DNA of 64,000 nucleotides from Mesostigma viride (taxonomy: Eukaryota; Streptophyta; Mesostigmatophyceae; Mesostigmatales; Mesostigmataceae), in the NCBI GenBank assembly GCA_009746045.1, contig RPFO01000891.1:1014404-1078403 (forward strand). Direction: 5' to 3'. Shown in pieces: positions 61,157-64,000 of the stretch. Positions within the stretch are counted from its first letter, which is position 1. Every line of letters begins with the position of its first letter. The notes beneath the pieces are model-generated. The model did no database searches, was not told the DNA's origin, and saw nothing but the letters and a program-made list of their open reading frames with translations. Both the position numbers and the translations under genes were made by a program.

Positions 61157-62797
61157 ATGGCAGCACTCGACGGGATTGTCAAGCTTCTGGTTGCCATGAC
61201 CATGATGCCTTTGGTTTCAATCACGGGGCTGTCTGTACCGCATTCGTCAGCCAGGAGCCAAGGGGGAAGCACGGAATGCAACGCCTTCTACAGACAGGGA
61301 AGTTCGAGAATTCAGCCCACCTCTTTGCCAGAAGCAATCCCATCCTTCCTCAAGGAATATGCAAAGTTTCATCAGGCCTCGCTACTTCGGTTGTTAATAA
61401 ATAGATCTCGCGGCGCTCCCGCGCGCGTGCAGTTTCTTGTCTTTCACTGCATCCCGGAGAAATGTGGCGGCCTTGGCGACCGCTTCAAGGGCATTATGGG
61501 CGCATTTTACCTAGCGGTCGTGACGCAGCGCGTGTTCGTCATTCAGCATGGCGAATTCCCCCTGACGGACTCCCTTGTCCCGAACGCCATTGACTGGCAC
61601 AGCTACGCCCGTTGCCTGCCCTCCTACCAGCAGTCGGGTCAGTCCACTTTCCTGAACGCATTTCAACCCCCCACAAACTACATGGTGGCTGGAAACTCCT
61701 CCTCGTCACACAGAGTCTTTGATGCAGACCGTTTAATCTCCGACGTTGTAAACGCGGCGACCCGCGTGGTGCATCTGCGGCTGAACCACCCCATTTGGAA
61801 CCAGATCCTGGATTCCCGCATGGCATCCACCCTGATGGCATCCAGGGAGGCTTCCCAGCGCTCATGGGTCGCGCCCAGGGGCCCCCGGTTTGCGTGGGGC
61901 TGGCATCTCTTGTTCCGTCCCTCCGAGGGGATGGAGCAAGATCTGGCGCAGCAGAAGAGGGCGCTAGGCATCCCGAGGGATGGGACCCCCTGGCTGGCCG
62001 TCCACCTGCGCACAGGTGCCCATGAGCAGTTCCAAGATGATTGGGTCAACCCTAATTTTTGTCGCGGGCTCGAGCATGGGGTGGCCATGTTCGCCGCATG
62101 TGCGTCCCGCTTTGCAGACCTGGTTAGTCAGCCCCCCTTTGCCAAGCCCGGCCGTGGGAAAACAAAGCCCCTCGACCCCCACTCTATCCCCATCTTCATC
62201 GCGTCGGATAACAGCCAGGCGGTGCAGGTAATGCGGGCACAGCTGCTGGAGGGGGGGCATAAAAACTCTGCGATTGCCAATACAGGCCGGCCAGTGGTTC
62301 ATGCGGGCCGTTTGCCGAGGTCCCACGCCACCTTGCCGGTAGCGAGCCTGAAGGACAGTGACGTGCGGCGCACCATGATGCTGACAATCACAGAGATTCT
62401 GCTGATGTCACAGTCCACGTGTATTATCATGGCCATGAGCGGGTTCGCACACGTGGCGGAGTGGCTGTCGAGGGACATGACGACGGGGGCACGATGCGCA
62501 ATCCACGCCGGGGACTGCCAGCAGGAACGCGTGCAAGCATTAGCGGGGCCCGGCGAAGAGGACGGGCTCAACGACAGGACGCGGATCAGTGAGATGCAGA
62601 AGAAATTCCACCAAGGTGTGTGGCATTGGAGTGAATGGTGGACTTCTAATGGAACGTGGCAAATGAAATGTGGCACACCGCCGTGGGTTGCAGATCCCAA
62701 GGAATGGATTTTCAGCGCGTGTCAGCACGCAAGTCGAAGCTATTGTGCAACGGGCAATAGGCCAATGACGCAGTCTTTGGGCCCCGTTGTTGTCTGA
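61157..62797 (+). CDS. Fucosyltransferase-like glycosyltransferase (GT-B type), single exon
   Basis: The start is taken at 61157 (MAALDGIVKLLVAMTMMPLV), giving 546 residues with an N-terminal signal peptide or signal anchor; an in-frame ATG at 61121 would add 12 residues. Motifs in order are FHCIPEKCGGLGDRFKGIMG (about residue 91), resembling the G-x-G-[DN]-R-x-x-G start of fucosyltransferase-like folds; WLAVHLRTGA (about 277), the H-x-R-T/R-G donor-binding motif; IFIASDNSQAVQVMR (about 343), a second nucleotide-sugar strand; and IIMAMSGFAHVAEWLS (about 422), the C-terminal S-x-F/S motif of this group. It probably works in the Golgi or ER lumen on glycans or glycoproteins. The exact family (FUT8-like, O-fucosyltransferase-like or plant GT37-like) is undecided. 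No intron is needed, unlike its neighbours. Confidence 0.78.
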   Translation: MAALDGIVKLLVAMTMMPLVSITGLSVPHSSARSQGGSTECNAFYRQGSSRIQPTSLPEAIPSFLKEYAKFHQASLLRLLINRSRGAPARVQFLVFHCIPEKCGGLGDRFKGIMGAFYLAVVTQRVFVIQHGEFPLTDSLVPNAIDWHSYARCLPSYQQSGQSTFLNAFQPPTNYMVAGNSSSSHRVFDADRLISDVVNAATRVVHLRLNHPIWNQILDSRMASTLMASREASQRSWVAPRGPRFAWGWHLLFRPSEGMEQDLAQQKRALGIPRDGTPWLAVHLRTGAHEQFQDDWVNPNFCRGLEHGVAMFAACASRFADLVSQPPFAKPGRGKTKPLDPHSIPIFIASDNSQAVQVMRAQLLEGGHKNSAIANTGRPVVHAGRLPRSHATLPVASLKDSDVRRTMMLTITEILLMSQSTCIIMAMSGFAHVAEWLSRDMTTGARCAIHAGDCQQERVQALAGPGEEDGLNDRTRISEMQKKFHQGVWHWSEWWTSNGTWQMKCGTPPWVADPKEWIFSACQHASRSYCATGNRPMTQSLGPVVV

Positions 62798-64000
62798 CCG
62801 ACCGACCGAGCGACCGGCCCAGCGACCGACCGACTGACAGACCGACCGACTGACCGACCGACCGACCGACTGACCGACCGACCGACCGACCGACCGACCG
62901 ACCGACCGACCGACCGACCGACCGACCGACCGACCGACCGACCGACCGACCGACCGACCGACCGACCGACCGACCGACCGACCGACCGACCGACCGACCG
63001 ACCGACCGACCGACCGACCGACCGACCGACCGACCGACCGACCGACCGACCGACCGACCGACCGACCGACCGACCGACCGACCGACCGACTGACTGACCG
63101 ACCGACCGAGCGACCGAGCGACGGACCGACGGACCGACCCAACCAACCAACCAACCAACCAACCAACCAACCAACCAACCAACCAACCAACCAACCAACC
63201 AACCAACCAACCAACCAACCAACCAACCAACCAACCAACCAACCAACCAACCAACCAACCAACCAACCAACCAACCAACCAACCAACCACCGACCGACGG
63301 GCTTACCGACCGACCCACCGACCCACCGACCCACCAACCCACCGACCCACCGACCCACCAACCCACCGACCCACCGACCCACCGACCCACCGACCCACCG
63401 ACCCACCGACCCACCGACCGACCAACCCACCGACCCACCGACCCACCGACCCACCGACCCACCGACCCACCGACCCACCGACCCACCGACCCACCGACCC
63501 ACCGACCGACCGACCAACCGACCGACCGACCGACCCACCCACCCACCCACCGACCCACCGACCCACCCACACACCCACACACCCACCCACCCACCCACCC
63601 ACCCACCCACCCACCCACCCACCCACCCACCCACCCACCCACCCACCCACCCACCCACCCACCCACTGACCCACCGACCCACCGACCCACCGACCCACCG
63701 ACCCACCGACCCACCGACCCACCGACCCACCGACCCACCCACCGACCAACCGACCGACCGACCGACCAACCGACCCACCCAACCAACCAACCAACCAACC
63801 AACCAACCAACCAACCAACCAACCAACCAACCAACCAACCAACCAACCAACCAACCAACCAACCAACCAACCAACCAACCAACCAACCAACCAACCAACC
63901 AACCAACCAACCAACCAACCAACCAACCAACCAACCAGCCACCACCGACCGACCAACCGACCGACGAACGAACCAACGAACGAACGACCCACCCACCCAC
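62795..64000 (+). repeat. Block of nested tetranucleotide arrays (GACC, AACC, CACC, CCCACCGA)
   Basis: The blocks are (GACC)n 62797-63137; (AACC)n 63138-63288; mixed (CCCACCGA)n 63289-63535; (CACC)n about 63536-63665; (ACCCACCG)n to about 63740; a short GACC/AACC stretch; (AACC)n 63777-63936; then mixed CCGA/GAAC variants to the window end. The array begins inside the glycosyltransferase stop codon (TGA of tgaccgac) and continues beyond the window. Confidence 0.97.

Noticed and set aside
62540-64000. Minus-strand frames with repeated VGRS / VGWL
   Set aside because: Array translation only; it overlaps the end of a real plus-strand gene and has no conserved domain.

Overview
This is nuclear DNA from a GC-rich eukaryote, most likely a green alga or another alga. 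The genes are split by GT-AG introns, there are non-LTR and DNA transposon remnants, and one gene has the plant/algal architecture in which a thioredoxin-fold domain is inserted into an ERGIC/Erv46-type cargo receptor. I cannot name the species. Bacterial signals such as operons or ribosome binding sites are absent. Coding DNA is a minority of the window; most of the rest is intron filled with tandem repeats.

Layout: (1) 712-18174, plus strand: a FAM135-type alpha/beta-hydrolase gene in 14 exons. The modelled exons keep one reading frame and sum to 1628 residues. (2) 18596-27523: a transposon graveyard holding a 3' fragment of a non-LTR retrotransposon, an ORF1-like fragment, several retrotransposon 3' ends with AT-rich simple-repeat tails, an inverted-repeat element, and a minus-strand reverse-transcriptase copy. 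That copy is interrupted by a 1.78 kb element with TGTC termini and a 4-bp target-site duplication. (3) 29026-35368, minus strand: a giant protein with an N-terminal SAM domain and 53 copies of a 21-residue repeat, with two apparent frameshifts near its C-terminus. (4) 37930-60093, minus strand: a 17-exon PDIL5-4-like gene (ERGIC N domain, thioredoxin fold with CPWS, Erv46/ERGIC3-type C-terminal domain). It has 596 residues spread over 22 kb, and its introns hold a 5.5 kb 20-bp minisatellite and a 1.5 kb 23-bp minisatellite. (5) 61157-62797, plus strand: an intronless fucosyltransferase-like secretory protein, divergent from (4). Its stop codon merges into a 1.2 kb block of tetranucleotide arrays that runs off the window.

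The most unusual observation is a pattern shared by both intron-rich genes. Many introns carry short tandem or degenerate copies of the adjacent exon-intron junction: a few exonic bases plus the splice donor, or the acceptor plus the start of the exon. I see this at nine junctions. It suggests that introns here grow by tandem duplication across splice sites. A second pattern is that tetranucleotide arrays, often just ahead of acceptors, are mostly C-rich on the transcribed (sense) strand, whichever way the gene points.

The genes do not form a pathway. The PDIL5-4-like receptor acts in ER-Golgi cargo cycling, and the fucosyltransferase-like protein is probably a Golgi or ER glycosyltransferase, so these two divergent neighbours may both serve the secretory system. 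All functional calls rest on motifs recognised by eye.
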